Shown piece by piece: positions 33,374-43,030 of a DNA stretch of 64,000 nt. Position 1 is the first letter of the stretch. Each line of letters begins with the position of its first letter. Source of the DNA: Argentina anserina (lineage: Eukaryota > Streptophyta > Magnoliopsida > Rosales > Rosaceae). The notes below the pieces were generated by a model. The model was not told where the DNA came from and did no database searches. It was given only the letters and a program-made list of their open reading frames with translations. The stretch is from assembly GCF_933775445.1 (NCBI RefSeq), contig NW_026089483.1, positions 1-64,000 of the forward strand, in the 5' to 3' direction. Position numbers and translations under genes: made by a program.

Positions 33374-33417
33374 CTGTTGCTGTTGTTGCTGTTGAGCGAA
33401 GTTTGCGCCGATGGCAT
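29824..33417 (-). CDS. ZO-type MAGUK core (SH3 plus guanylate-kinase-like), Q-rich N-terminus
   Basis: A single frame of 1197 codons. Residues 1-400 are Gln/Asn/Ser/Pro-rich with many polyQ tracts. At about 401-470 an SH3 domain (EKFYIKANFSF, ELSFKKGDILHVLDTL, RVKPNGKDAEKGLIPDRARA) is followed by a guanylate-kinase-like domain at about 563-760 (GFCRPVVIFGPLADVAREKL, HTLLDITPPAVEKLN, TPIVIFMKSDSKSI). This resembles ZO-1/polychaetoid, a junction scaffold. As in ZO proteins, the kinase P-loop is absent. No PDZ domains are seen in this frame. The tail is acidic and Gln/Gly-rich. The sequence just 5' of the ATG (tcatccccag) looks like a splice acceptor, so upstream exons with PDZ domains could exist outside the visible coding sequence. 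Confidence 0.8.
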
Positions 33418-36400
33418 CGCATCTGGGGATGATAATAATAATGACGATGACGATTCAAGTTAATATTGATTCAATTTTGCGAAAGTGGAGCAACAAATTA
33501 ATAATTGTGCGCTCGCCCATAAGAGGGGGACGGCCAATACTTTCTCTGAATAATAAATCAGCGTCTCGGCCAGTCAGTTTGTGGCCTGACAAGAATAATG
33601 ACTCCTCCAAGTCAGTGTCGTCATGTCAGTTGCTTGCAGGCAAATCCTTCCCCGTCTCGACCAGTTTGTTTGCGCTTCACGCTGGCCAGTGCCGTCCAGA
33701 TTGGCCGCCCTGATGGCTCACTTTCCTTGATGCTGCTGCTGCTGCTGCCGCTGCCGCCGATGATGATTATGGTGCAGCCTCCTGTAATCTAAATTAGACA
33801 GCCGTCCAAAGTCGCTCCAGCGATTCCAAGTGGTGGAATTAAAATCGATGCTCGGGAGGTGGGTGCAGTGGCAATACGAAGAGGCAGCGGCCACTAAGTG
33901 GCTACCTGTTGCCCGCCAGCCGGCCAGTCAGCCGACACTTTAGCTCCCTAACTTGTTACGCCTGCTGCTGCTGCTGCAGCAGCCTATCGTCCGCTCGCTC
34001 GGTCTGTCCACCTGTCTGCCAAGCAATCCTGTCCCGTCCCGTCCCGTCAAAGCCAGTCCTATGGCTCGACTGTCCGTCGTCTCTTGGCCAACGTTTGCTT
34101 GCTGCTTTGTGTGTCTCACTTGGCTGCCGAGCGACAACCGACTGACTCTTTGCTTCGGCTGCCCCAACTTGAGCCGCCTAAAATCGTGTCCGGCGATGGG
34201 CTTCTCTGGCCGTCCGTCTGACTGTGTCTTTTCTCTCAAGCTAGATTGGTGTGTTGCAATATTGTTGTTGTTTATGTTGTTGTTGTTGTTGTCGTTGCTG
34301 CAGCCGCATCACAGAAAACTCTGGCCTGTAGAAGTAAGTAAATTTGCGCTGCACAACCAGCGGCGAGGGCTCTTCTCCTGTTGCCGCCGCTTCTCTCTTT
34401 CTCTTTCTGCTTCTTCTTCGTTCGCATGCGAACATTCGAATTCTGGCGTCTCACTCAAGCAAAGTTGTCGGCTCTCGTTCGTTCATCGGGAATCCAGTCG
34501 TTGGGCTGCCAGGGCCAGAGCCGCCGCGGCCGCGGCCGCAGCCACAGTCGCAGTCGCAGCCTCAGCTTCAGCTTCAGCCGCAGCCAGTGCCAGCGAGTGG
34601 CGCCAGTGCAGCTCGTTGTAGCTCCGGGCCGACCAACTATTGCCCATTGTGGTGGCCGAGGCACAGGCACAGGCACAAGCAGACCAGTGCTCTTCCTAGG
34701 GCGGCTTTGCTTGCTACCGCCGCCGCCGCCGCCGCCGCCGCTGCTGCTGCTGCTTTTACTGCGGCCCCCAGCGCAGGCTGGACATCGGCGCGCACTGTGA
34801 GAACGAGCAAGCGAGAAGGAGAGAGAGAGAGAGATCGCCTTGCGCTGCGACCGTCGTCGGCGTCGGCGTGCTCCTCCGCACCGACAGAGAGAATGGCCAA
34901 TTCAATCGAATTGATTCGAGCGAAGAACGACGCATCCCCCCTCCTCCTCCTCCTCTCTCGATGGATTAGTATTTGCCCAGTAGCCGCCGGCCCGAGAGCA
35001 CCGGCCGCAGCAGCGGCAGTCACAGCCACAGCGACAATCGGCGCCACAACAAGTGAACGCAGCCGAGCTCCTCCTTCTTCCTCTCTCTCTCTCTCTCTCT
35101 CCTCGTCGTCCATGCGGCGGCTCTTGTTTGCCGACCAGTCGCCCGGCTGGCTGACTGGCCGCCGCCTGTCGCCGTGGTCTGGCTTCGAGCGCGTGGCCTT
35201 CGCACCGGCCGGCGGGCGGGCTCCTCGCTCACTCTCGGAAGGGGCAGCCAACGGGGCTCTAAGGCTTGGCCGTTCAACTCAGCTCAGCCCAACTCAACTC
35301 AAAGGATTCCATCGGCGAACAACCAACAAGAGCTGCTGCCCGAACGAGTCTGGGAAGTGAAGGCCAAACTAGGATGGCGACAGACACTTTTGGGTGGCCG
35401 CTCGGCTGCACGACGACCAGCAACCTCTTCTTCCTCGTCTGGTCGTTGTTTGAATTTGCTAATTTGTCAGATGTCGTCGTGATCGTCGAGAGGTGATTGA
35501 TCTAGCACCAGCAGCGCCGCTTGTCGTGTCAATCGGGCACTAAATTGATGCCTCTGGAAGTTTGCAAGTTCTGGAACTGGAGCCAACCGGCGTTGCACAA
35601 TAAGTCGGCCGCCCTGAAGCGGCGGCCGACTATTGGATCCGCCAATAGCCGAGGCCAAGTTCCGATTTAAAGAGACAGAGGCCGCCGCCGCCGCCCCTGA
35701 ACAGAGCAAAATGTAGTTTCAAGTGGCGCATGCAAGCGGTTTACTATAGCTAGCGAGCGTGCGATCAAGTGGAATTGCAATTGCATTAGTTAGGGACGAT
35801 TCGTCGACTGGCCGGACATTATCGGCTCGCTCGGGTCGGTTGGCGATTTAAATGGGCCTTGCAAGCGACAGGATCGATGGCACTGGCGCTTTGCAGCGGC
35901 GGCGGCGCCTAAAATCTCGGGCGGGACCCACAAATCAGTGCTCGCCACGGGATGGCTGCGCTGGCTTGCCCGAGCGAGTGGCTTCAGTGGGGCGGCTGCT
36001 GCTGCGACTGCGATCGCAACTGTGGCTCTGGATGGCAGAGTGGTGGCGAATCTGTGCTCTATCGCTCACGCCACAGGAATCCCGCTGCCATTGTGTTGCT
36101 GTTGTGTGTGTCTCTCGCCTGTGCCAGCGGTAGCAGCAGCAGCAGCAGTGGCGGCAACAACAACAACAACAGCAACAACGGTACGCTCCTGCGAGGCTTG
36201 CTTGTTTTTTGGCCCTGGCTTTATTGTAGCAGTGGCGGCATTGGTAGTGATAGCAGCAGCAGCAGCAGCGGCGGCGGCGGCGGCGGCGGCAGTGTAGCAG
36301 TTGTAGTGCAGGGCAAGAGATACACCACCGGCAACGCGGCTTCCAATGCAAGCACCTCAATCGCACTGACGCCGCGCTTATGGATGAGACAGAAACCACT

Positions 36401-36429
36401 GGCTGGAGTGCATTTATTGCGGCAGCAGC

Positions 36430-36463
<34 letters not shown>

Positions 36464-36937
36464 GCTTGTGTGTGCCGAGTGCAAGCTAGCCCGCTCGCTC
36501 GCTCGCTCGCTCGCTCGCTCACTCACTTTGCTCGCGTTGCACCTACAAAACACCGCATTTTAATTGATCGACCAATTCGTCAGGCCCGGCCGTGTTTTAA
36601 CTACAGACAGCAGGAGTTGGATCTTTCTCGCCGCCCCCCAGCGCAAGCAGCAACCACCTGCACCTTTATTTAGCAGGCAGGCAGTCTCGGAGAAACGGAC
36701 CAGCTTTGGTGGCCCAAGATTATCATGTGAGACTTGCTTTTTTATCCAACTCACACAAATCGAATCATCAATTACGTGCAAATAGTAAACAATACACCGC
36801 CGAGAGAGGCAATAATCCTTCATATTGTGTTTTAAACAGGACACTGCCACCAACATCATACCATTTTTATTCATTATCCACCATTCAAGTGGGGCCAAGC
36901 GAGTTTTTACAAGTTTAACAGCAGCAGCAGCAGCGAC
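33418..36937. other. Gene-free low-complexity region
   Basis: About 3.5 kb upstream of both the ZO-like gene (-) and the tropomyosin gene (+). GC-rich, with CTG/CAG, GCC, CT and GCTC runs. Long open frames here (for example 338 codons at 34344-35360) are Ala/Arg/Ser/Pro-rich products of triplet repeats, present in several overlapping frames, and are not called. Confidence 0.55.
36432..36528. repeat. (GAC)n and (GCTC)n repeats
   Basis: A GAC run at about 36432-36462 is followed by eight GCTC-type units at about 36491-36522, all within the gene-free block. Confidence 0.8.
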
Positions 36938-37666
36938 ATGGAGGTCATCAGAAAGAAACTACAATCGTATAAGGTCGATCTAGAGAATGCCATCGATCGG
37001 GCCGAGCTGGCCGACAAGCAGCTCAAGGAGCACAAGCTGAGGGCCGATCGGGCGGAGAGCGAAATTTCGGCGCTCAGCCGGCGGATTCAGTTGCTCGAGG
37101 AGGATCTCGAACGGTCGGAGGAGAGATTAAAAGTCACCCAACAGAAGCTGGAGGAGGCCACTCAGGTGGCCGACGAGGGCGAACGCGTGCGAAAGACGCT
37201 CGAGCATCGTGCGGCCACCGACGAGGAACGAATGGACGCCCTCGAGAGTTCGCTTAGGGAAACGAAACTATTGGCAGAGGATTCAGATCGAAAATACGAC
37301 GAGGTGGCCAGGAAGTTGGCTCTCGTCGAGACCGATCTCGAGCGAGCAGAGGATCGCGCCAAGAAGGCTGAAGCGAAACAGGCTGAATACGAGGAGGAGC
37401 TCAGAATTATTGGAAACAATCTGAGATCGTTGGAGCTGAGCGAGGAGAAAGCTTTGGAGCAGCAGCAAACTTTTGAGCAGGCCATTAGGACGGCCCACCA
37501 GAGGTCTCAGGAGGCAGAATCGCGGGCCGAGTTTGCCGAACGAACCGTCCAGAAGCTCCAAAAGGAAGTCGACCGATTAGAGGAGGCCCTCATAAACGAA
37601 CGTGAAAAATACAAACACATTTCGGAGGAGCTAGATCAGACTTTCTCAGAGCTAACCGCCTGTTAG
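36938..37666 (+). CDS. Short, intronless tropomyosin-like protein
   Basis: Alpha-helical coiled-coil protein of 242 residues that should dimerise along actin filaments. Uninterrupted heptads run end to end with tropomyosin landmarks: [19 protein letters not shown] (about 47-65), [18 protein letters not shown], and [25 protein letters not shown]. The length matches short cytoskeletal tropomyosins (247-248) rather than the 284-residue muscle form. Animal tropomyosin genes usually have many exons and make long and short forms by alternative promoters; here one exon encodes only a short form. The C-terminus (SELTAC) differs from the usual end that overlaps the next dimer. It may be a second, divergent copy. 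Confidence 0.87.
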   Translation: MEVIRKKLQSYKVDLENAIDRAELADKQLKEHKLRADRAESEISALSRRIQLLEEDLERSEERLKVTQQKLEEATQVADEGERVRKTLEHRAATDEERMDALESSLRETKLLAEDSDRKYDEVARKLALVETDLERAEDRAKKAEAKQAEYEEELRIIGNNLRSLELSEEKALEQQQTFEQAIRTAHQRSQEAESRAEFAERTVQKLQKEVDRLEEALINEREKYKHISEELDQTFSELTAC

Positions 37667-37851
37667 AATTCGGCATGATATTAAAGAAACATTCCTGTAC
37701 AATTGGTGCCATAACTCCTCCGCTTTTCCGATGATGATCACCGAGTTTTGAATTCTCCAAATCGACGCTTTTCAACGTCGAATAGTTCGAACTAAAGGCA
37801 GACATTTATATTTCATCATTTAATTCAACTGGAGCAGCAGCAGTAATCCAT

Positions 37852-39750
37852 TCATCTGGCCTTGGTCTTGTTTGCAAACTTTTTGTCACTCTTTTGCTTC
37901 TGTCGAGTCGCGATTGCCTCAACAATCTTTCTCTTGTTCTTCATCTTCTGTGTCTTCATACTCTTTTGCTTCTTTGTTCTAGTTATCTTGTCAAAGAGAC
38001 GCTTCTTCTTCTTCGGTATCATCATTATACCCATCTTTCTGTGCTCGGCGTCCTCTTTCTTCTTCAACTCTTCCTTATCCTCTATCTTGAGTTTACCTTT
38101 CTTCACGGCCATCTTAGACCTCTTGTTGGACTTGTTGATTTCGTTGACCTTCATCTTCTTTGCCTTCTTTTCGTCGGCATCTGCTTGCCGCCTCTTCGCG
38201 GACTCAACCTCGGAATCCGATTCCTGGTCATCGACCTCTTTCTCGAATTCGGCATCAGTCTCCAGCTCGGACTCAACGCCACCCTCGCCCTTGTTGACCT
38301 TATCCTCGGAGGCCATATCTGCCTCGAATTGCTTACGAAGGTTGAGCATCTTGGTCTTATCTGGTGGAACATATTCGCCCTTCTTCTCATTCACAAACGG
38401 CGATAAGTGAGGTGGTAGCTTTGCACCCATCAAATAGTCGTCAGTGGGCAGCAACATTCTCATATTGAGCGAATCATAAATCCATTGTGGTTGGATAAAT
38501 GTCCGATCTAGTCGACGCTCCGCCACCGATTCACGATCCACTATCTGGTACTTGATATCGGGATCGCTTTCATCGAAAGTGGCGCCCGGATAGAGATTCT
38601 TGTCCCACGAGACCTCGCCGCCTAACGATCTGATCACAAATGTAAGCGATTCTCGTGGAACTTCGCGATTCAAGAAGAATTTCATACCCGAGAATAGTCG
38701 CTCGAGAGCTATAACCTGTTGAAGAGTCATCTTATCCTCTTTGGCTTTCTCTTCGGCGCCTTCCTCCTCCTCTTCGAAAACATCCAACTGCTGGTCGCTC
38801 TTCTCGGCCTCGGCGAGCGACTTGTTCTCTAGAATTTTGATTTGCTTGTTCAATGTGGCTGTCATCTCATCCTTGAGCAGCTCCTCGTCCTCATTTTCGC
38901 TATCATCATCGAGATGCTTCCTCTTTCGGTTTTGCTTGATCTTGCTGCTGTTGTCAGTTCCATTCGTTTTCAATATATTGCTGGCCGCGAATTCGGGCGG
39001 ATAAACAGCGTTGATTGATTTGAATAACTTATAGTTGATAAATCCTAACAGTGTGACATAGAATTCGGCGAAGGTCTTCATCACGTTGAGGTCGACATTT
39101 GAGACTCGGTCGATGACAAACTGGTGTGGAACGATCCAAGTGATAGTTTGGCTCATGATTTCGGCCTGATAATAGTAACCCTTGATGGTGATGAAAACTT
39201 TTCTGAGGCTTTTGCTGGCAATCACGTAGTGCAAGAATTCCAATGTTAGCTTCCTACTTAGGTCAATCAGATCGTCCGGTCGTCCGCGACCTTTTGGAAA
39301 CATGGCGAATAGAAAACACATGCTCAAGGCATCATCACAGTCTCTTAGCGCGTCAACGAACCTTGGATAACGCTCCTTGACGATGGTGTCCAACTTATAG
39401 ATTGGCTTCGCTTCATTAACCTTGTTGAATTTCTCTAGATCATGGCGTCCCTTGGCCTTTGTGAGCCGTTTCATGAAAATCTTAAACTCCCAGAATTTGT
39501 GTATCAATGGATCGTTCATCAAGAACTGGATATCTCTGGTGTAGAAGTAGGTCTTTCTTCGTGTATTCGCGCCAGTGAGTTTGCTCTTATTCTTCGGCTC
39601 CACCGGATAGACTCCCTTCAGGATGCAAAGCCGGCGAAAGTCCGACAGTGGGATCTGAAGTTTCCTAATTGCGTTGGCTCTCGACACATAGGCTTTAACA
39701 ATTCCGAGCTTCCTGCGTTCTTTCACCTTCTTCTTTGAGAGCTTCTTCAT
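37852..39750 (-). CDS. PES1: Pescadillo homolog
   Basis: Nucleolar PeBoW complex member needed for 28S/5.8S rRNA maturation and 60S assembly. The 632-residue protein has the pescadillo N-terminal domain (NAIRKLQIPLSDFRRLCILK, DALRDCDDALSMCFLF, ALRKVF-like SLRKVFITIKGYYYQAEIM). A BRCT domain lies at about 345-440 (FFLNREVPRESLTFVIRSLG, PQWIYDSLNMRMLLP, PPHLSPFVNEKKGEYVPP). An acidic middle and a Lys-rich C-terminus for nucleolar targeting complete it. Single exon, ATG at 39750. RPP14 lies 29 bp upstream on the same strand. Confidence 0.95.
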   Translation of the reverse strand: MKKLSKKKVKERRKLGIVKAYVSRANAIRKLQIPLSDFRRLCILKGVYPVEPKNKSKLTGANTRRKTYFYTRDIQFLMNDPLIHKFWEFKIFMKRLTKAKGRHDLEKFNKVNEAKPIYKLDTIVKERYPRFVDALRDCDDALSMCFLFAMFPKGRGRPDDLIDLSRKLTLEFLHYVIASKSLRKVFITIKGYYYQAEIMSQTITWIVPHQFVIDRVSNVDLNVMKTFAEFYVTLLGFINYKLFKSINAVYPPEFAASNILKTNGTDNSSKIKQNRKRKHLDDDSENEDEELLKDEMTATLNKQIKILENKSLAEAEKSDQQLDVFEEEEEGAEEKAKEDKMTLQQVIALERLFSGMKFFLNREVPRESLTFVIRSLGGEVSWDKNLYPGATFDESDPDIKYQIVDRESVAERRLDRTFIQPQWIYDSLNMRMLLPTDDYLMGAKLPPHLSPFVNEKKGEYVPPDKTKMLNLRKQFEADMASEDKVNKGEGGVESELETDAEFEKEVDDQESDSEVESAKRRQADADEKKAKKMKVNEINKSNKRSKMAVKKGKLKIEDKEELKKKEDAEHRKMGIMMIPKKKKRLFDKITRTKKQKSMKTQKMKNKRKIVEAIATRQKQKSDKKFANKTKAR

Positions 39751-39779
39751 TTTTGATGTTCAGATGTCTTGTGGTTAAA

Positions 39780-40184
39780 CTAAAACGACAATAGGCAAGG
39801 AGTGGAGCTCACTTTGTTCACGTCAAAACGGCAATCTGCTCCCTTCCAATTGCCAAACAATAAAAGACTCGTTAGCACTCTGGTGTAATGAATTGTCTTG
39901 AATCTGATAATTGCAGTGTAATTAGTACTTTTGCTCTTATTGTTGCTTGGAGTTTCTTTGAAGTCCAAAATATCGATTTGATTGCCAAATTCACCATGAA
40001 CTGTTCGAATGGCAGTTGCAAGCAGGAATCGGAATTCGTTTTCCTCCAATTGCTCGTTGGGATTCTCCTTGAATTGAATGGATACTCGGGCAAAGGAGTT
40101 CTCTTGGGGTACAAATATTGGTGTCCGGCTACTGCTGCTACTCTCGATTGGTCTGCTGGATTTTAGTTTGTGTAGTTTAGTCAT
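39780..40184 (-). CDS. RPP14: Ribonuclease P/MRP protein subunit, RPP14/POP5 type
   Basis: Protein subunit of the RNase P/MRP ribonucleoproteins that trim tRNA and rRNA precursors. The 134 residues fit the Rpp14/Pop5 fold: VSIQFKENPNEQLEENEFRF, then AIRTVHGEFG, TAIIRFKTIHYTRVLTSLLL and FGNWKGADCRFDV, the last resembling LLGSYKGKKCAFRV of RPP14. POP5 is a possible alternative. The stop (TAG at 39780-39782) is 29 bp before the PES1 ATG. A GTGAGC at 39812-39807 could act as a splice donor; joined to the acceptor at gttttag just before PES1 it would give an altered C-terminus ending in a TGA that overlaps the PES1 ATG. Confidence 0.78.
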   Translation of the reverse strand: MTKLHKLKSSRPIESSSSSRTPIFVPQENSFARVSIQFKENPNEQLEENEFRFLLATAIRTVHGEFGNQIDILDFKETPSNNKSKSTNYTAIIRFKTIHYTRVLTSLLLFGNWKGADCRFDVNKVSSTPCLLSF

Positions 40185-40571
40185 GAGTGAATGTGAGAAA
40201 ATAGTTTCAGGAGAGATGATCCATCACCATACAAATGGACAGTATCCTTTCACTTCGAGGCCGGCAACACGCATGGCCAATTCCACACGTTTAAAGCAAC
40301 CACAACATACAGCGAACGGCGACGACCACGCGGTTTTGGTGGCGTCGCGCGCGTTGTTTTCCTGCAGTCCTGCTGCAAGTTGCAGTGGCACCGCCTCAGC
40401 CTGCAACCAAATAAAGTCGCCGAATCGGGCTCGTCTCGAGTTATTTTTTCAATAGAAAGCTTCATGGGTTTCAATTGTGCGGCCTCGTAACAGCCTTGTA
40501 ATTTTTATCACTCATACTCAGTGGCGATACCACTGTAATCATCGCCGACCAATCAAAGTTAAATCAATCCG
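40185..40571. promoter_or_regulatory. Divergent intergenic region RPP14 / NUP58-like
   Basis: About 390 bp between two start codons; nothing further recognised. No FG-repeat coding frame is present here upstream of the NUP58-like gene. Confidence 0.35.
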
Positions 40572-41135
40572 ATGCAGGGCGCCGAACTCTCGGAGCGGCT
40601 GCCGGAGCCTATTTTCCAGCTGGTCGAGTCGTTTAAAAAATTTGTCAGAGAGCAAAAGACATACCGAGACCAGAGATTCGAGGTGGATCCCATCCAGGAG
40701 GTCGGCAGGGCCATCGAGGAGTTCACCAGCATGTTCCAGAGGATCTCGTTTGAGAGCGATCGTCATGCCAAAGTGGTCAATCAGATAAAAGACGATACCA
40801 TTGTACTGTTGCGCCACGCGGAACGAGCCTACAGCCAACTGAGATCTCATCCCACAAACAACCCGTCCATTCAGCCACAATCGAGCCAATATTTTGCCGA
40901 GACGGCCGACCAATTCGAAGCCAGGATGAAGGCCTACGGCGACAAAATCAAAGAGCTCAAAAATTCGCTCGATAATATTACTAGGACATGCAATGTTGAC
41001 GATTTATTCAGATGGCTGAAGAGGCAACACGAGGCCCTAGCTGAAATTGCGGCCAAAATCTACATCACACATGAGCGAATCATGGAAAAGAAATCGGAAT
41101 TCGACAAGTCTATTGTTACTTCTAATATCGCTTAG
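40572..41135 (+). CDS. NUP58/p45-type nucleoporin coiled-coil protein
   Basis: A 187-residue protein matching the alpha-helical part of nucleoporin p58/p45, a component of the central-channel Nup62-Nup54-Nup58 complex. Visible similarity: FQLVESFKKFVREQKTYRD, then YFAETADQFEARMKAYGDKI and KELKNSLDNI, and the final helix (ALAEIAAKIYITHERIMEKK). Full NUP58 is about 600 residues with FG repeats on both sides; this frame starts with ATG directly at the helical part (MQGAELSERLPEPI) and has no FG repeats. Either the FG regions are lost or they sit in unseen exons. The last 14 bp overlap an ankyrin fragment on the minus strand. Confidence 0.78.
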   Translation: MQGAELSERLPEPIFQLVESFKKFVREQKTYRDQRFEVDPIQEVGRAIEEFTSMFQRISFESDRHAKVVNQIKDDTIVLLRHAERAYSQLRSHPTNNPSIQPQSSQYFAETADQFEARMKAYGDKIKELKNSLDNITRTCNVDDLFRWLKRQHEALAEIAAKIYITHERIMEKKSEFDKSIVTSNIA

Positions 41136-41360
41136 CAAGTTTACCGCTGCGGTTGCGGAGGTTTGCTTTAGCACCGTAAGTTTGTAACAATAAATTAGCT
41201 ACCTCGGTCATATTAAAAATGTACGCAACATGCAACGGCGTATAGCCGGCGCTTGATTTTATATTGGGCGAGATGCCCTGCTTGTCGGCCAGCAGCCGAA
41301 TGATGTCCACACGGCCGAACTATACAGCCCGATGGATCAATGAAAGGCGATATGTTTTCT
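41122..41360 (-). pseudogene. Ankyrin-repeat gene fragment with in-frame stop
   Basis: Reading the minus strand leftward from about 41360, the frame gives LIHRAV, a TAG stop at 41322-41320, then FGRVDIIRLLADKQG, AGYTPLHVAYIFNMTEVANL and KANLRNRSGKLAKRY. The pieces on both sides of the stop fit the ankyrin consensus in register (xLHxAVxxGxxxIIxLLxD), so TAG replaces a variable position of a repeat. The final segment resembles the last ankyrin repeats of SOWAH proteins. No upstream ankyrin exon is visible. It lies between the NUP58-like gene and UBE2Q. A real gene using an exon that starts after the stop is a possible alternative. Confidence 0.5.
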
Positions 41361-41415
41361 TACAAGCAGCTGAGGTTGTGATGTTTATGGCCCACAGAGA
41401 TGTCAAGCTCGATCC

Positions 41416-43030
41416 TTAGCCGTCCGCCTTAGGTGGCGTGTACCAACCGTTTTTCTCGTGTATCTGAGAAAGTGACTTGAAAGTTGCCTGAGCCTTCTGG
41501 AAGGTGTATAGCCCGTGAGCATTCTTAACACTACTCAGATTCACTCTGGCCTTTCCTTTGACTAATGTGGCCGCAATCTGCATAATTAAGGCTTCGATAG
41601 TGTAGGCACTACTCCAACCCTGTGTAGATTAGTTATAAGTTTGATTGGCGGTAAATGAGTATCAGTATTAGAGGTACAGTTATACTAACAACAGCATCCG
41701 ATAGAGACACCGACTGAATCTGGTGCCCACTTACCTGCTTGGTGAGAAGTTCCATGCAGATTGCTCCGCCAGTTAGCACATAGCCCCCTGTTAAGACGGG
41801 ATAGACTATTCTCACAAATGGCGGAGCGAATGGGTAATTGTCCTTGTATGAAATGTGAAGCTTTATGTGATCCTTACCGCCTTTGTCCTTGAGCTGCTTC
41901 AGGTCTCCGTGCAATTGACTCTCTGAGTCAACTATAGATAGTTTTACATACCACTCATAGAGGCTATCATCGATTAATTCAACTGTGAAAACGCCACTCT
42001 TGTAGCTGTCGGACTTGTAGACCTCCCTGAGCTCCTTCATCAATCTATCGGACGCTTGAACCGTCCCGTAAGGAGCGCCCTTCATGTAACTATCGCGTTG
42101 AAGTTGGCGGAGCCTCTCAAGATTAGCGTAGTGCTCAGAGCTTAGGCCATCCTCTCTGGAATTGATTGCCATTTGAGCGGGTTCGTCATCCATCTCGATA
42201 TGGATGTCCTCGTCATCATCATCATCGTCATCGTCCTCATCATCGTCGATGGTTATGACTTCTGGCTCGGTGGCGTAATTGGACGTGAACGATGATGTGG
42301 ACACTGACGAGGAGGTGGACGATGAGGCCGAGGAAGTTATTACAGAGGCATTGTTATTGTTGATTGTTGATCTCGAGGAGTTTAAGTTGTTATTGGTGTT
42401 GCTAATGGTAGTATTTGTAGCGGTGGTGTTGGTGCTTGATTCGGTGATCATGATGATGCTTTGCTGGTTAAGTGACGATGCGATTGGTGGTGGTGGTGGT
42501 GCATGATTATCTGCGGCTGCTACGGCGGCGGTGGCGGCCCCATGGTGCGATTTGTTGCGTGACTTTAGTGAGTGCGCCTGGTCGGCCATATTACATACAT
42601 TTCTGCACTGGTTTGATTCAATATCATTGGTCACTATCTGTTGGTTTCGGTGTTGTTGTTGTTGATGATGATGGTTGTGTGAGAGTCGTTCAACTTCATC
42701 CGGTATTGGTAGATTGTGAAGTTGGGATAACTTAGTTACTAATATCTTAACTTGATCTAATATGTGATTATCACTTCCCGAGGTTGCACTCAGTACTTCA
42801 ACAATGGAGCTCACTTGAGGATCATCCGACTCGGAGAACCATACTGGCGGACTGGTTGGGTAAACTTCGGTTATGTTTGCGAATATTATCTTCTTCTTGC
42901 CACTCTGGTTCAAATAACAGCATTTAATTTCGTCAACATTGGCGTTCAGAATCCTAAAACGCGAATGACTCTGAGGAAATAGAGTCTCGAGTAGACGAAC
43001 ATCGGCTTTGAGCTTGTTCAAACAAGCCAT
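41416..43030 (-). CDS. UBE2Q: Ubiquitin-conjugating enzyme E2 Q
   Basis: E2 enzyme that accepts ubiquitin on a cysteine and passes it to substrates. Two exons on the minus strand, 43030-41735 and 41619-41416, with a 115-bp intron (GTAAGT...ACAG). Splicing restores [18 protein letters not shown]. The 499-residue product has an N-terminal RWD-like domain ([15 protein letters not shown]), a long His/Gln/Ser/Thr/Asp-rich linker and a C-terminal UBC fold. The catalytic Cys lies in GGAICMELL, and [11 protein letters not shown] ends the protein as in vertebrate UBE2Q1/2. Start ATG at 43030 (MACLNKLK); the frame runs eight codons further without ATG. Confidence 0.93.

Noticed and set aside
34344..35360. 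338-codon open frame in the gene-free region
   Set aside because: Ala/Arg/Ser/Pro strings from GC-rich triplets, with comparable open frames on both strands over the same DNA and no domain.
41350..41418. Plus-strand frame ending [17 protein letters not shown], which looks like a kinase catalytic loop
   Set aside because: It is too short, ends in a stop, lacks all other kinase motifs and overlaps the end of UBE2Q on the other strand. Chance similarity cannot be excluded.
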